A stretch of 64,000 bases of DNA from Sebastes aleutianus (Eukaryota > Chordata > Actinopteri > Perciformes > Sebastidae), in assembly GCA_916700875.1 (NCBI GenBank), contig CAKAKS010000039.1:16155139-16219138 (forward strand), read 5' to 3'. The position numbers and the translations under genes are program-made. The notes under the pieces are model-generated. The model was not told the origin of the DNA. It saw only the letters and a list, made by a program, of their open reading frames with translations, and did not search any database. Numbering within the stretch: position 1 is the stretch's first letter; each line of letters starts with the position of its first letter. Shown here one piece after another: positions 49,046 to 61,799 of the stretch.

Positions 49046-52000
49046 AAAAGTGGAGTAAGTGTTGACTGTCTTTGTTTCTCTTTAGCTCTCCTCAGGTCAT
49101 CTGATTGTGTGGCTGAAGAAATGAGAGGGGCAGATAAGCCTCTTTTATGCTTCCAAGCCACTTAAAGAGCTGAAGCACCAGCTTCTGTTGCTACACTGCG
49201 AGGGAAGAAAACAAGTAATTTGTGTACTACAAAATGGCTCCTCTCTAAAATGTGTTCCCTCAAATCCTTAATATACTACGAGCTCTGGTTCACCGCTGAA
49301 ATGTATTTGAGAAATGAGGCTCACAGCAGTTTCATGACTTAAAAATGTTAAACGAACTCCCACAGTATGTTTTGGTTTGATTTTTATTCAGTATTACTTT
49401 TTTTACTTTAACTCTTATTTTGATGTTTGCTTTTATCATAATGAAATAATCTTTCTTTTCTTGTATTATTTCAAAATTATGAACATCAGAGTGAATGTTT
49501 GTTCATGCAAAAAAAATGTTATTGGCTTGACTTTTGCGTAGCAAAAAAAAAAAGAATCTAAGATTGTATTTTATTCAGTAATATGGAAATGTCCTCAGTT
49601 CTTGCTATATGTCACGAGGGCATCTCTTCTCTGCCTTCTTAATAAGGTAGTTCTGCAGGCCTCTACTGTAATATATTTCACCAATAAAGCAATTCCAGAG
49701 CCAGCCTGGCCTTTTGACCACCACTGAGAACGTGGAAAGCAGCAGGCCGCCTTTGCTAACTAGGCTTACTCTCTAATATTAGATACCTGTCCCCTGGCTT
49801 TTCAGAGGGGGGCTTAGCAGTTGATATTTTCATTTGGTCCTGCCAAGATGCGACACCCCCGCTTTAATCTTGTGTTTGACGTTAAGCGCTCTGTTCATGA
49901 AAAGTCTCGGTGAACTACAACCTTAGGGTGGTGCTGTCATACAAAAATGATGTGGTGGGGGAGTGAAACTGGCTGGTCTATCCTTGACCTCTCCCATTGG
50001 CCTGCCAAAGTCTTTCCCCTGCCCTTCTTAATCAGGTGGGACCCTTCCCTTTAAGAGTGGGAGATGGTATATTCTCAGCATCCAGCTGCATCTTTTATAC
50101 TAACTGGCACAGATGTCCACGGATGAAGACGTAGCAGAGAAATTGTGATGGAAGAGAGCAATGCTGTTCTATGCTTTTTTTTTTTTTAAAGAAAACCTTC
50201 AGAAGTCCATACAGAAAACTGTGGATGATTGAACATTTAAAAAGCCAATAATACAAATTTAATATCAAGAAACACATTTAAGAAAAAGATGCTTCTCTTT
50301 GATACTTTAATTTTCTCATTAATGAAAACATGGATAACTAAATCCAATGTTTGGAAATAAAATATTGTTGATATGCAAAGATTAATGGTCTGAATTGAAA
50401 ACAGAGTTCCCTCCGTTTGTTGAGAGGCAATTACTTTCATCTAAGCTAGAGGACATCAGTATACATTTGTAGGTGTTAAACATGCTTAAGACTATCATAA
50501 GGAAGACAAAGTAGGAGTAGACTAATGAATTTCTCATGATGGGTAACTACCTCTTCATTCAGCTGCAGGTATTGTGCTCTGCTTCCATGTTAGCATTTAT
50601 TGTGATGTTGAGGACAAACAAGCCACTTCTCTGCAATCGTTAAGATGAGTTTCCCTACTGATTGATGTGTGGAATCAATTGCTCCCCATAGCATCCATGT
50701 CAGTCTATTACCACACAGCCTGGTAATGATAGGCTGTTCTCCTCTAGATTATAGAGCTCTGTCACAAAGCAACAAAGACTTGCTTCCATGTCTGACCTGG
50801 TCTGCTATAATTGAGAGTAGCTTCATTTTTACTCTGTAGGTAAACAAAAAAAATGTCTTTATTATATTTAAAGTAGTGATTTCTTTACACAGTAATGCGA
50901 TGAATTATTAATATGATGAATTACTGAATAAAAATGTCTTTTTAGAGCTTTGAGCCTGAAAAAAAACATGTATGTGTTCTCTGTTTCGCTGAAGAAGAAA
51001 AAAAGAAACTTAAATTTGAAAAAAAAATTGAGAGATTATTCGCCTTAATGATGAATAAAAATCTATTTCAAAAGTCAGGATCATATTCAAAGCATATATC
51101 TGATCAGAATTGAAGTCAGAGTCCTCGCTTTCCAGCGCAAACATATTTTGAAGTCATCAAAACAACAGGTGTTTTCCTCCTCGAAATACCCCTCTGTGTA
51201 ACTGTCCTTTTTTTTTGTCATGTGAATACACCACAGCTCTCTTACTGCCAAGCTGACTACCATCCAACCCAGTAAAGTGCCAGCAGCATTGCCATTCATT
51301 TAGTTTGTGGCCCAGAGACGTACCACACAGCTCTGATCCTGATTACACATGATCAAAGATGGGTTTGATTACATATTTGAGTTTAGTTAAAATCGACATG
51401 CCTGCGTTCCTCTGAAACGACTAATTGAATAGACTTAGGAGTTTTATAATGGTTTAATACAACAATTGGCATTTTCTTCAGGTTGACCTCAATCATTGGA
51501 GTAGGACTACAGTTTGTGCTGCATTAATTACCTACAGTGGAATTTGATTATCAGAAAATATGGTGCATATCAAGTGATTTCCTGCCCTAAGTAAAATTAT
51601 TCTGTATAGTTAGAGTTGGAAAAAGATGACATGGGAACTTCAGTCAAGACAAAAGGCTCGAGCTAATGAGACTGGTTAGGGATTCAAATTTATGGAAATT
51701 TTATTAATTACAGACACCTATCTTTCATCTGCACCATTTAGTGGTGAAGTAATTAAAACCAACAATGACGGTCCCAGCAGTGGAAAAAGCAAACAAGATC
51801 AAAGAAAGCGGAGCAGTCAGGAGAAAGTCCCGTATATATACTGAACTGGGCCGGGCCGTGGGCAACAGGGCCTCATTAAAGTCACACTGAGTTGATCATC
51901 AATTAACCTGCTTTGTATTGTGTTTGATTTTAAACTCGCATAACACCATTTTAAGGTTTGAGCCTCATGTTTGGCTGGAGGTGACCAAGACACATCTTAA

Positions 52001-55000
52001 GTGTCATGAGGGAACAACCTTTGATTGGTTGATTGGAAAGGACGATTGATTGTGGAGTTAACTGGACCATTTTTTACCAACAAACAAATCATAAAGACCA
52101 CAATCTGATGTGGATATTATTATTCTCCAAGACTATGTAAAACATGTTTCTTTTTTTTCTTGGTTAGCTGATTTTGCTCATCTCTACTCCAATTAAGTGA
52201 AAGTAAAAGCCAAGGATGTTTGAGTCAAATTAGATTGTTACAACAGTTCATAAACTGCATCGCCTTTGCGAGTCGTGTGGGCAAAGTATGCATAAGCTAA
52301 ACATAGATGTTACATATATGATAGTTGATTAAATTAGTTTCTGATTTGATTTCTGAGATGTAATTTTTTCTTTTAGTGGTGGAAATGATTTCAAACTGAT
52401 AATCCTGAATGTTTAGCACGCCTTGAATTTGTCTGATCGTTCGCACATTAGCTGTATAAACTGCTTTTTGCAACGAAAAAAGTGTGCAAAAGTTAACACC
52501 ATTCCTTTTGCATTGATGTTTTTACATGACGTGTTTTTATTTAAGGCAAATCATGATTTTAAACCGTATAATGGATGATGATCCTTATGTGTTAAAGTAT
52601 GTAAAGCACAGCAAATATATGTTTTTATTCCTTAACAGCGCTGAGAGTTCAGCGAGGGTTTGACAACATTCAAATGAACCACTGATGAAGATATCTAAGT
52701 AGTTTAATTGACTCAAACTCTGAAGTGAAGATTACTGCAGCACTCAAAGCAGACGAATAGATCAAACGCCGACAAAGAACCACCAGAGACCCGACGCCTA
52801 TACGGACAACAAATGGATGGCAGGTCTTAACTTTTATTATGAGCAACGGAGGTCATATTTAAAATGAGAGATTAGCCGCTCATCACAATATGGGTGGATT
52901 ATCAACTACCTGCAATGAAAGCAACCCCTGGCTCTGGGTCGATAAGAGTTTGACTGCATTTCGAATTAATTTTCCTCAGCTTAGAGAGACGGACTCCTAT
53001 CTTGTTATTGATCACAGCGTTAATCCATAACCAAGCTCATCCTTTCCCCGCAGAACGAGCAAGAAAATATAAAACCATCACTGTGGAGGACTCTCGACTG
53101 CGTCTATAAAAACTGGAACAGACTTAGAAGTGATTAGAGTTCATTATTTAAGAATACATTCCCAGACTATTGTTTCACATGTCAGTTCATTTTGTATTGA
53201 TCTGTCTTTTTTTTTTTTACAATTTTAACATTTATTCTGCTCCGTATTCCTTTGGTCTGGGTTGTGTTTATACATGACGATTGATTGATTTCCCCGACAG
53301 CAGGAACACTTCACACCTCGGCTGCTTTCTCTGTTTGTCTTTTCCAACAGAGGGACCTCCACAGTGGATGAAATTTAGCCCCGACCTCTGACCTTTGGGT
53401 TCAGCGTTTGTCTCCAGTCCAGTGACCACAAACAACTCCTGGATTGCTGTAAATGTCAGTGCAGCAGCGTCCCCACCTCTCCCCTGTGAACCATAGGGCT
53501 GCACTCAACCTGCACTAATAGGACACTTTCATGAGAGCGCCATTATCAGTTATGCTGCATTTGATATCTCAGATTTCCTCCTTATGATGCCTCTATAAAT
53601 CGAACGACTGTCATCAAACAAACAGCAATGAGGGGCTGTTTTGTTATACACTTTTTTACTTCCTTTTATTCAGCTCTTTAAACCTTAAATTTTGTAGTTT
53701 AAAGCACTTCATATAATGCAAAGATGTGAATTATTACATCTTATTTTGGAAATTTAAGATTTTCGATGCAGAGTTTTATTACCTACAGAGTGCAGGATGA
53801 GCTGCTGTAAGTGACCCATTTAGCACACACAAAGCAGCTGGTACCATCTATCATAAGGCTCAGTTATAATAGATTGTAATTCTTGTTCTGAAGACATTGG
53901 TTGTAATGCATCCCATTTTGAAGCACTTTGGCTCGCCCTTCCCCCACCCATAAACACACACGCTCCCTTTCTCTCCTCTGCGGGCCTCCCGAGGTTGGTG
54001 TCTCTGCGTTAGGACTCCATTGTTGCCTACTGCTGGATAATGCCCTTATTAATTGTACCTCTTTGTAAGGTGTCAGCTGTAGCCTCAGATTGAGATGGAT
54101 GGATCTCTGGAGTCTGCTCCCTGGCCCTCCACAGACGCTCTATCTCTGCACAACACACAGATGCAACAGTGAGCGCTGACACACTACTATGACTAAAAGC
54201 TGAGATTAAAAACAGGCATATTTTAATTATTCCACAAAAACAAAGAAGAAACATGTTCCCAAACTGAATATTTCTGTCATTGCTAAGGTGAGCTAACATG
54301 TGATGTGCTTTAATTATCTGAATATCTGAGCGCACGATCTATAGCAGTGATGAAATATCTTTTTTTATTGATTATTTTAGTGTGTTGCAGAAATACTGGT
54401 TAATTAGGTGGACCGAAGCCTCCGTGAGATCAACAGCATTAACATCAAATCCTTTCCCTCTCATTAAAGGAAACAGAGTCAATTTAATTAATGCATATTA
54501 ATCCCCACTGATGCTCATTTTAGCTTTAAAAAAGGCATGGCAGTGTGGACTTCACATTAAAAAATCTAGTTTGATCACTCTCTGAATCAACATATACACA
54601 TTTTGATAGCATTTGTCATAATCTTTAGATTCATTAACTGAATTGTAGGTAAGGTAATTTTACCTGCAGTCATAATGATCATTTGTTGTGTTTATTATTA
54701 ATGTTAGTTGGTTTCAATTAGGGCCAGTCAATAATTCAATAATATAGTTTATCGTCTTGCAGTGTAATCGTATAGATACTTAATAAATAATAAATCAAAT
54801 TTACAATCTTACAGTCACTGGGAACATACAGTATATTTTTTCAAAGTAATGGGAATTTAATACATTTATTAATGGGACAAACATGAGTTTAATTTTAAAA
54901 TGTGATTTTGAATTAAAATAATAATAATAATAAAAATAATTATGCTCTGTGCTCAGGATAACTTTTAAACAAGAAAATGCACATCTTGAAATAGTGTTTA

Positions 55001-55637
55001 AAATATTGATGTTGCGTTAGAGCACATAAAAGACAAGGAGCTCTCTCCAACTTGGCCACAGTTTACATTAAACCGGTTGTACGACTTTGTACTGTAACTG
55101 TCACAGGTGTGACCAACAAGAATGATGCAAGATAGTGAAGAAGGAATGTCCTGAAAAACACACCTGGGATTGAATTGATTGATTTTAGTAAGATAAACAC
55201 AATGCACCAATGTCAAGATAATGCTGTAATAATAATATTAATTTTGTCCATATTCCACTGATATTGACTTCATTTCTTGTTTGAATGTCCCCCTGCTGTT
55301 AGCACCCTTAACATGGCTTCATGAATGTCAGTGGATGCCACTTTAACCGACCGTATCATCATGATCACACAGTTAACCAGGGCTGTTGAATAATAATGAG
55401 TTGATCTGAAAGCCCCTCTGACGACATGTACTGTAATAATTTCCCAGAACAAACCAGCTAATAGCAACATTTTTCACAGCTTTTGGGATGTTTGAGGTAT
55501 TTTAAATCACAATTTTTTTAAAGAAAAGGGAAAATAAAGCAATTTAACTGATTCAATTTGTCAGTTAAAATCTCACAGGAGACCCAATGATAACTCTAGT
55601 TTCAATCTAGTGATTGTTATTTAAGTTTCCAACCGTC
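49046..55637. other. Noncoding stretch with several repeat-poor blocks
   Basis: No gene or mobile element is recognised over about 6.6 kb. GC-balanced blocks are 49620-50090, 50530-50830, 51830-52020, 52640-53160 and 53270-53600. At 54482-54502 a dense AT word, TTTAATTAATGCATATTAATC, combines overlapping homeodomain and POU-type half-sites next to a balanced segment (54400-54560). An (AAT)n tract lies at about 54916-54940. A regulatory role is inferred from composition only. Confidence 0.45.
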
Positions 55638-56205
55638 TTAAAGCGGAAGTAGGCGAGATTGGAGCAAATATCGTGACAGTAGTACATGAAACAGGTAACC
55701 TGAAAAAAATCATGTTGATCGGTGTCCTCTGGTGCTCCTAACGGCATCTGCAAGACTTCACTTACCGGTGGAAACCAAGCAGTAAGAGCTGATCTGAGAT
55801 CTGCTGTCCAGCTGCCGTCTATGAGAGCTGGCTGTCAATCACTCGCGAACTCCGACCAAACAGTCAAACTAGGCAGCGCTGATCAATTATGAATCAATAT
55901 TATGTTACGTTAATGCCTATTTCTCTCCTCAAATGTTTCCAGAATCATCTTGTAGTGCACGGTTTAGCTGTAAAATGAGAACGTTTGTGACACCGCCGCC
56001 ATTGTTGGAATCTGGTTAAGGAACGCCAAGTTCTGGTCACATGACCCGGAACACAGCCAATAGGAACGCCCTCTCAATGAAATGACCTGTGGTTGGTCAA
56101 AGTCTCCCGTCACGGGCTAGGTTTTCTAAAGCCTGAAAACAGAGCTATGAGGAGGTGCAGAAGTCTAAGTTATCTCTCAGAACACTTGACTTACTGCCAC
56201 TTTAA
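55638..56205. mobile_element. TTAA-bounded (piggyBac-like) MITE, 568 bp
   Basis: The element is bounded by TTAA at 55638-55641 and 56202-56205. The ends are inverted: TTAAAGCGGAAGTAG on the left against TTAAAGTGGCAGTAA as the complement of the right end, 12 of 15 identical. Duplication of TTAA is the signature of piggyBac-type transposition. The interior ('tgtcctctggtgctcctaa', 'gctgtcaatcactcgcgaact', 'gtctcccgtcacgggctagg', 'ctatgaggaggtgcagaagt') is a repeat I remember as very common in teleosts. There is no transposase. It carries more CpG than the flanks. Confidence 0.75.
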
Positions 56206-59200
56206 TGCAGAAGAAATAGACATTCCTGCTACTACTGAACAGTAGCACTAAATGGATGTAGAGCTCTGGATCGTTTTATGGATGCTTTTAGGTTGTTTTA
56301 TAATTTTATTCTCAGGTATTGTCTTATTTATTGTAGTATATATCAAGTGTACTATTTATATATTTTAAGGGCTGAGAGAGAGCCAGGGTAAAATGCATTA
56401 CACTGTACACTGTACTTATAAATGCATATGACAAATAAACTTGAAACTTGTTACCAAAGTGCTTTTGAGCAAGGCAACTCAATGCCTACACAGCTCCAAT
56501 CAAGCTGTCTTCATGTTCATTATTGATGTTCCGAAAATTGCAGAAGAAATTCCAGTTGAGAAAGATAAATTAAAGTTTTTATGGTCAAACTTTCTCAGAT
56601 TGTTTATACATTATATCCACATATTTGAGAAAGTTGTAAAACAAATCGTTTTATGTCCTTATAATGAACAAATTCCTTAACATATTGTAATTCTTTTAAA
56701 GCCCTTTATCCACATCTCTTCTCTGAAACAATACGGTAACTGGTGGCTGCACAGGCAGGAGGAGACTGAAGTAGTAAAGCGGAGGGGGGGGGGAGAAGCA
56801 CAGACCAGAAAATGGAGATCCACTCCCTTCAGATCCCATTTAGAGAGGCCCTGCACATTTTTAAAGTGTCAATTGTTTTTGTCTCTTGAAGTGTAGATGG
56901 AATGTTTGAATTCCAGTATTAACTGTAGTGCCTGCTGAGTTAAATTATGGTCCCTGGGCTGTGGGGTGGGAGTAATCAATAAGAATACACGAGGCAGTGT
57001 GTAATGTGTCTGCTCCTAGCAGCAGGGACACTGTCCCCCTTAGCCTGTCCCCCAGCAGGTTAGATAAATATGATACTGAAACAGGGCACACTGGATTATA
57101 TGATATCAATGTAGAATCAGGGAAGTGCTATTACACTCCCCTAGCCCACTGTGAGTACTATTGACAAGGTTGGCTTTGAACACGGTAGTGTATCGCTCTC
57201 TCGCTCCTCTCTTTTTTCTCCTCTCTCTCTCTCTTTTTCTCTCTGCATAATATTGAAGAACCACGGGAGGAAAGGGATCTATATTTCACTTAGCTTTGAT
57301 TAAAATGGCTATTTTATGCCCGTGCCTTGAAGTTGTGTTTATTGCACACCACAAGTTAATCTGCAGAAGGGCATGCAGTGATCATAATTTCTAAATTTCC
57401 AGATGCTCCTTTTTGCATAAAGAGCCAATAACATAATGTAGAATCAATATACAATTGATTTGATTTTTAACGCTCTGCGACATATAACATTTTCCTATTG
57501 ATAACTGGATCTTTTCCCTTTCTCCATGTTGACCCCGTCAAATGTCCAACCAATTAAGCAGTGTGCCGGTGTTGTTGTTTGGCTGCTTACTAGTTGCTCA
57601 TACAGTAACCTCATATCACTGATCTACTCAGACTATTGATTGGCTCTCCCTCCTCAGTGGTGAAAGGATCAAACCTGGCATGTCTAAAAGGCCATTATCA
57701 GCGTCCACTTCAGATAACCTGCCACAACCTGATATAGCCCCTTTCACAGGTCGCAACCTCTCTGCCCTCTCCAGCCATCTAACCCCCCTCGACCCACCCA
57801 ACCATCATTATCATTCTTGTGTTTAATGACACACAGGTCAAGAAAACTGCACCGTGTTGATGTCTCACATGTGAATAATCCATGCATCTCCTGCAAAATG
57901 TCATGCTTCTGGTTTATCAGGTAGCACGGAGGCAAACAACAGTGTATTTTAAGATGCAGCTCTTTCTCCTGATTAATATTCTGTAGGTTGAATTTTCATC
58001 CATTTTTGAAAATATGTCAGCCCCTAAATATCACTGCAGTTTTCAGAGCATTCTTTTAGGAGAAAAACACTTTAGCAGACAGACAAATTCAATTAAAGGT
58101 TGATAGCAACAACCCCCAGTCTTCATTTGTACACTTCATTTAGACGTTCAGTCATTCCTTTATTTCAATTAAACCCCTAACAAGTGTGCTGGGGTCTGGA
58201 TTTGTTGCACTTTCCAAAGTGCATTTTTTCTCTGAGAGGAATCTAGATATTAAAGCGTTTTTTTTTTTTTTAGGCCAGGTATTAGTCACATCGTGGTTGC
58301 TTTCACACAAAAGATTTGGCAGAAGCTAATTTGCATAAGGTCAGAGTCAAGCTCCTGATGGAAGTTGTGCAGCATCCCTGTCTCTTAGCAACACTCTTTC
58401 TCTCTTGGTGTCTGTGTTGAATTGACTGGTCCTTGGCACTCATCTTTCACCAAGAAAATTCATAATGAAATGCCACCCGGCAACCTGCATCTATCACCGA
58501 GAGACACTCCCCACTATCCCTCTTGGGTTGCAATACTTTTTACACTGGAATTAATAAATCAGCACATTGTTTAATGGCACCAGCGGAGGAGAATGTCACC
58601 ACACTATGTGGTTCGCTCAGATTCGACTTTGGTTTTAGGGGGGGATAAACATGTTTATTAAGAATTGTGCCAAGATTAGAGGCAAATTAGCAGGTAATTG
58701 GAGACACCTGCAAAACAAAGGGGAGGATGGAGAGGTGGTAGTGTGGAGAGCGATAAAGGAAGAGATTGGGCTTCTGGGCTGGCCTCCACCCATTTATTGG
58801 TGGGGGAGGTATTTAAAAAGAGGGGATTTGGTATGTTGAGAAAATGACTTTTGTCCTCTTCCATGGCGACAGCATCCAGATGCTGCCAAGAGATGTTAAT
58901 AGAGGGTCAAATTTTGGACAATAGTATCCATCACTGCTTTCACAACTGCCTCCATCCTCCAAGCTGAACGCTTTCTCTGGTTAAAAAGAAGAGATGTGCT
59001 CCAATTACTGTTTTTGGCAAAGGCAGCCAGCCATAAACTATCCTGTAATTATCACTGTGCTGATGCTTTCTATCATCTTGGTCACCTTGGTCACCACGTG
59101 GTCTTTGCCCAGCGCATTTAAACTTCCTGTGACAGGTCAAATCCATGCACATGTATCGCCCTCGTGCACATCCTCCTCGTGCTTTCTATTCGTGCATACC

Positions 59201-59473
59201 TGTTTTTTTCTTCTTCTTCTTCTTCTTCTTCTTCTACGTCGTGCTCGTCAACAACATCCAAGTCATGACAGGTGCTGGGTGGACATTAAACCTGCTGTTT
59301 TCTGTTTCCAAGCACGCCGCCGCGTTTCACGACTCATTTCCAGACAGAATCTGGCTCTGAGGACTCTGCCTGAGGAAACGTCTTCTGTCTGTGCACTGCT
59401 CTGGGAATTATTTCAGCTCTCCCTGCTGTTGCACCCAGATACATACGCACCCTTCAACTGGCTCATGGCACCG
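56206..59473. other. Noncoding stretch, repeat-poor
   Basis: No gene is recognised. Candidate conserved noncoding blocks by composition are 56860-57180, 57290-57740 and 58280-58640. A POU octamer ATTTGCAT lies at 58329-58336 in the last. A G run near 56786 and CT-rich runs near 57200-57245 are simple sequence. A (TTC)n tract lies at about 59205-59235. The plus-strand open frame of 163 codons at 58994-59485 runs through that tract and has no recognised domain. Confidence 0.45.
59077..59101 (+). promoter_or_regulatory. DR3-type nuclear-receptor motif next to a perfect E-box
   Basis: CTTGGTCAC is repeated twice head to tail (59077-59085, 59086-59094). This places two TGGTCA half-sites (59079-59084 and 59088-59093) three bases apart, the DR3 spacing used by vitamin D receptor-type heterodimers. 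A perfect palindromic E-box, CACGTG, follows at 59095-59100. Binding is not shown. The half-sites differ from AGGTCA at the first base. Confidence 0.3.
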
Positions 59474-59573
59474 CAATACTACTGAAAATTGAGCAAATAA
59501 TAATCAATTTTATTTTCATTTATTTATAAATATTATAATGTAAATATTATTATAATTTGTATTATTATTATTA

Positions 59574-59613
<40 letters not shown>

Positions 59614-59864
59614 TATTATTATTATTATTACTATTGCTATTATTGTTATTATTATAATAATTATCATCATCAAATAATATTTATAGTCAAGTTAAAATAT
59701 TAACTTACAATACTGAAAATGGAGCAAATCATAATCAATTTTTATCTTTATTTATTTATAAATATTATAATATAAATATTATTATAGTTTTTATTATTAT
59801 TGTTATTATTATTATTATTATAATCATCATCAAATAATAGTTATAGTCTAATTAAAATATTTTA
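59474..59864. repeat. Tandem duplication, unit about 234 bp, containing (ATT)n
   Basis: The segment beginning 'caatactactgaaaattgagc' at 59474 is repeated from 59708 ('caatactgaaaatggagc'). Both copies then run through 'ataatcaattt', 'atttatttataaatattataat', an (ATT)n tract and 'atcatcatcaaataat'. The second copy is shorter because its ATT tract is shorter (about 59790-59820, against about 59558-59650 in the first). Substitutions between the copies show that the duplication is not very recent. Confidence 0.85.
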
Positions 59865-60815
59865 GAGTATAAATTGGTTGTATCAGGCTAAGGTGTTAGA
59901 ATTAGGTTGCAAAAATTCTAAATTTGATAAAAAAAATAATTTAATTAGTTAATTAATTACTCAATTTAAGCTGCACGAAACTGTTACACCTGGACACATT
60001 ATTTACGTGGTGGTCACGTGCGCAAGCTGATCACATCTCTAAACTGTGACACCTCGGGATTTTGATTATAACCAGGAGGTTAAGAGAACTAAATGAGGAA
60101 GTTTGTTTTTTCTATACATGTAGCTCAAATTATTATTATTTTTTTCATATTCGAAATATTTCATTATCCACTTCAATAAATTGACGGAATGTCCTTTAAA
60201 CATTCTCTCAATCTATTAATTAAGCTTTTTTTTCTTTCTTTCTTTTTTTTAGATAGGCTATTTCTCACTATATGTCGACACGGAACTTTTACGCACCCTT
60301 TTACACACACTTCTTTTGCCGCTCTGTTTTAGAGACACAACATCAGCATCCCAAGTGACCGCGCAGGTTTCCTCCTCTTCTCTCTCTCGCGCGCGCTGCC
60401 AGAGGTCGACTATAGTTCTGTCGCGCGGCTTTAGTGACTCCAACATAACCAAACGACTAATTGTCACCCTTTAATTGCGACTTAATTTGATCCCTCAGGC
60501 TCGTGCAAAAGCTGTGTAAAATACATAAATTATTGCAAATAACAAACCTTTAGTGAAGCTTATTGATTGATGCATCAGAGAGAGAGAGAAGCACCTGCCT
60601 CTATCTGTCCATCTCGGGATCATGAACACACCAAGTAGGTCTAATTTCTGAGACGTTCAGCTGGGATATGTCTCAATTGGGACTGAGATCAGAGGCTGTG
60701 ATTGTCTATTGGTTTAGATTGGGTTGCTCAGTGCAATTCTGGGAACTTTTATTGCAATCCACAGATTGTAATGATGGAGAGCCCTCGATGTGGCAGCACT
60801 GATTACATCAGCCAG

Positions 60816-60846
<31 letters not shown>

Positions 60847-61211
60847 GTGTGTGTCTACCTTTCATCTGCAGGTATTTATTCGTTCTGTGGCCAGTCCACA
60901 CATATAGCTACAGCATCTATACGTCTCTGTCAGTGTCCACTACATAGGGATGGCCTCTCCATTACAGACGGTAAGATTAACAATCTCACTGTTTTCATCA
61001 TTTATTTATTGATCTTAGTGCTTAATTAGAAAACAGGCAAAGTTAGGTGTTGAAATATTATCCAGATGTTTATGCGTTAAAATACATGTCTCGTTTCCTA
61101 TTGGCTGCTGTGGAGCTTTGTAATTAGAGATATACCAAGTACACTTTTTTTTCTAAAGAGCAGGAGGCTCCTCCTCATCAGTTACTAAATGATGTTTCCA
61201 TGCAAAGTTAC
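59865..61211. other. Noncoding stretch with a CpG-containing patch at 60340-60440
   Basis: Positions 60340-60440 contain CGCG-rich text ('ctctcgcgcgcgctgcc', 'tgtcgcgcggcttt'), in contrast to the CpG-poor window around it. A perfect E-box CACGTG lies at 60015-60020. A (CT)n tract followed by a short (TG)n lies at about 60815-60855. No exon is recognisable, although the patch could be a weak promoter or 5' exon of an unannotated transcript. Confidence 0.4.
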
Positions 61212-61660
61212 CAGAGGTGGAAGAAGTATTCAGATCCTTTACTTTATTTAAAGTAGCAATACTTCAATATAAAACAAGTAAAAGGCCTGCATTGAAAATG
61301 TCACTTAAGTACTTATTATTAGCAGAATGTACTTAAATTATCAAAAGGACTCACAATTCAGAAAAAAATACCGCTGAATGATATATTATCGTTATAGAAT
61401 GGGATTATTTTTACTGATGCATTAATGTGTAACATTATGCTGTAGTTGGTCGTGATGGAGCTAATTTTAATTATTTTATATACTGTTAATTTTTAGCTAT
61501 AACATTGCATCATATTTTAGTTTTTTATGTAAATTAGTAACTAGTAACTACAGCTGTCAAATAAATGCAGTAATGGTTAAAAACAAATACGATACATCCC
61601 TCTGAAATGTAGTGGAAGTATATGACTGCACTTATGGAAATGTATTTAGTTTCCACCATA
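61212..61660. mobile_element. hAT-like teleost repeat, first copy
   Basis: It starts CAGAGGTGGAAG, a hAT-style terminus, and continues 'aagtattcagatcctttac' and 'agtagcaatac'. It reaches 'ctgaaatgtagtggaag' and a decayed right end, 'aatgtatttagtttccacca'. Words and order match a repeat that I recall as highly abundant in fish, related to but distinct from the one at 2704. No coding capacity. No convincing eight-base duplication was found. Confidence 0.65.
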
Positions 61661-61799
61661 CAGTCAAAACCATATTATACAGTAATTTTACATCATAATG
61701 GTATACATCACTGTGTTTATGTGAAATCTAATACATTTTTCCTTCTTTCTATTTACGGTTTATATCTGTGTTTTCGTAGATAAAAGGATGGACTCCCAC

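Noticed and set aside
48754..49161. Minus-strand frame of 135 codons
   Set aside because: It is the (TAGA)n microsatellite translated as Ser-Ile-Tyr-Leu repeats.
58994..59485. Plus-strand frame of 163 codons with a hydrophobic start
   Set aside because: It crosses the (TTC)n tract, which yields the Leu/Phe run, and shows no domain or splice context.
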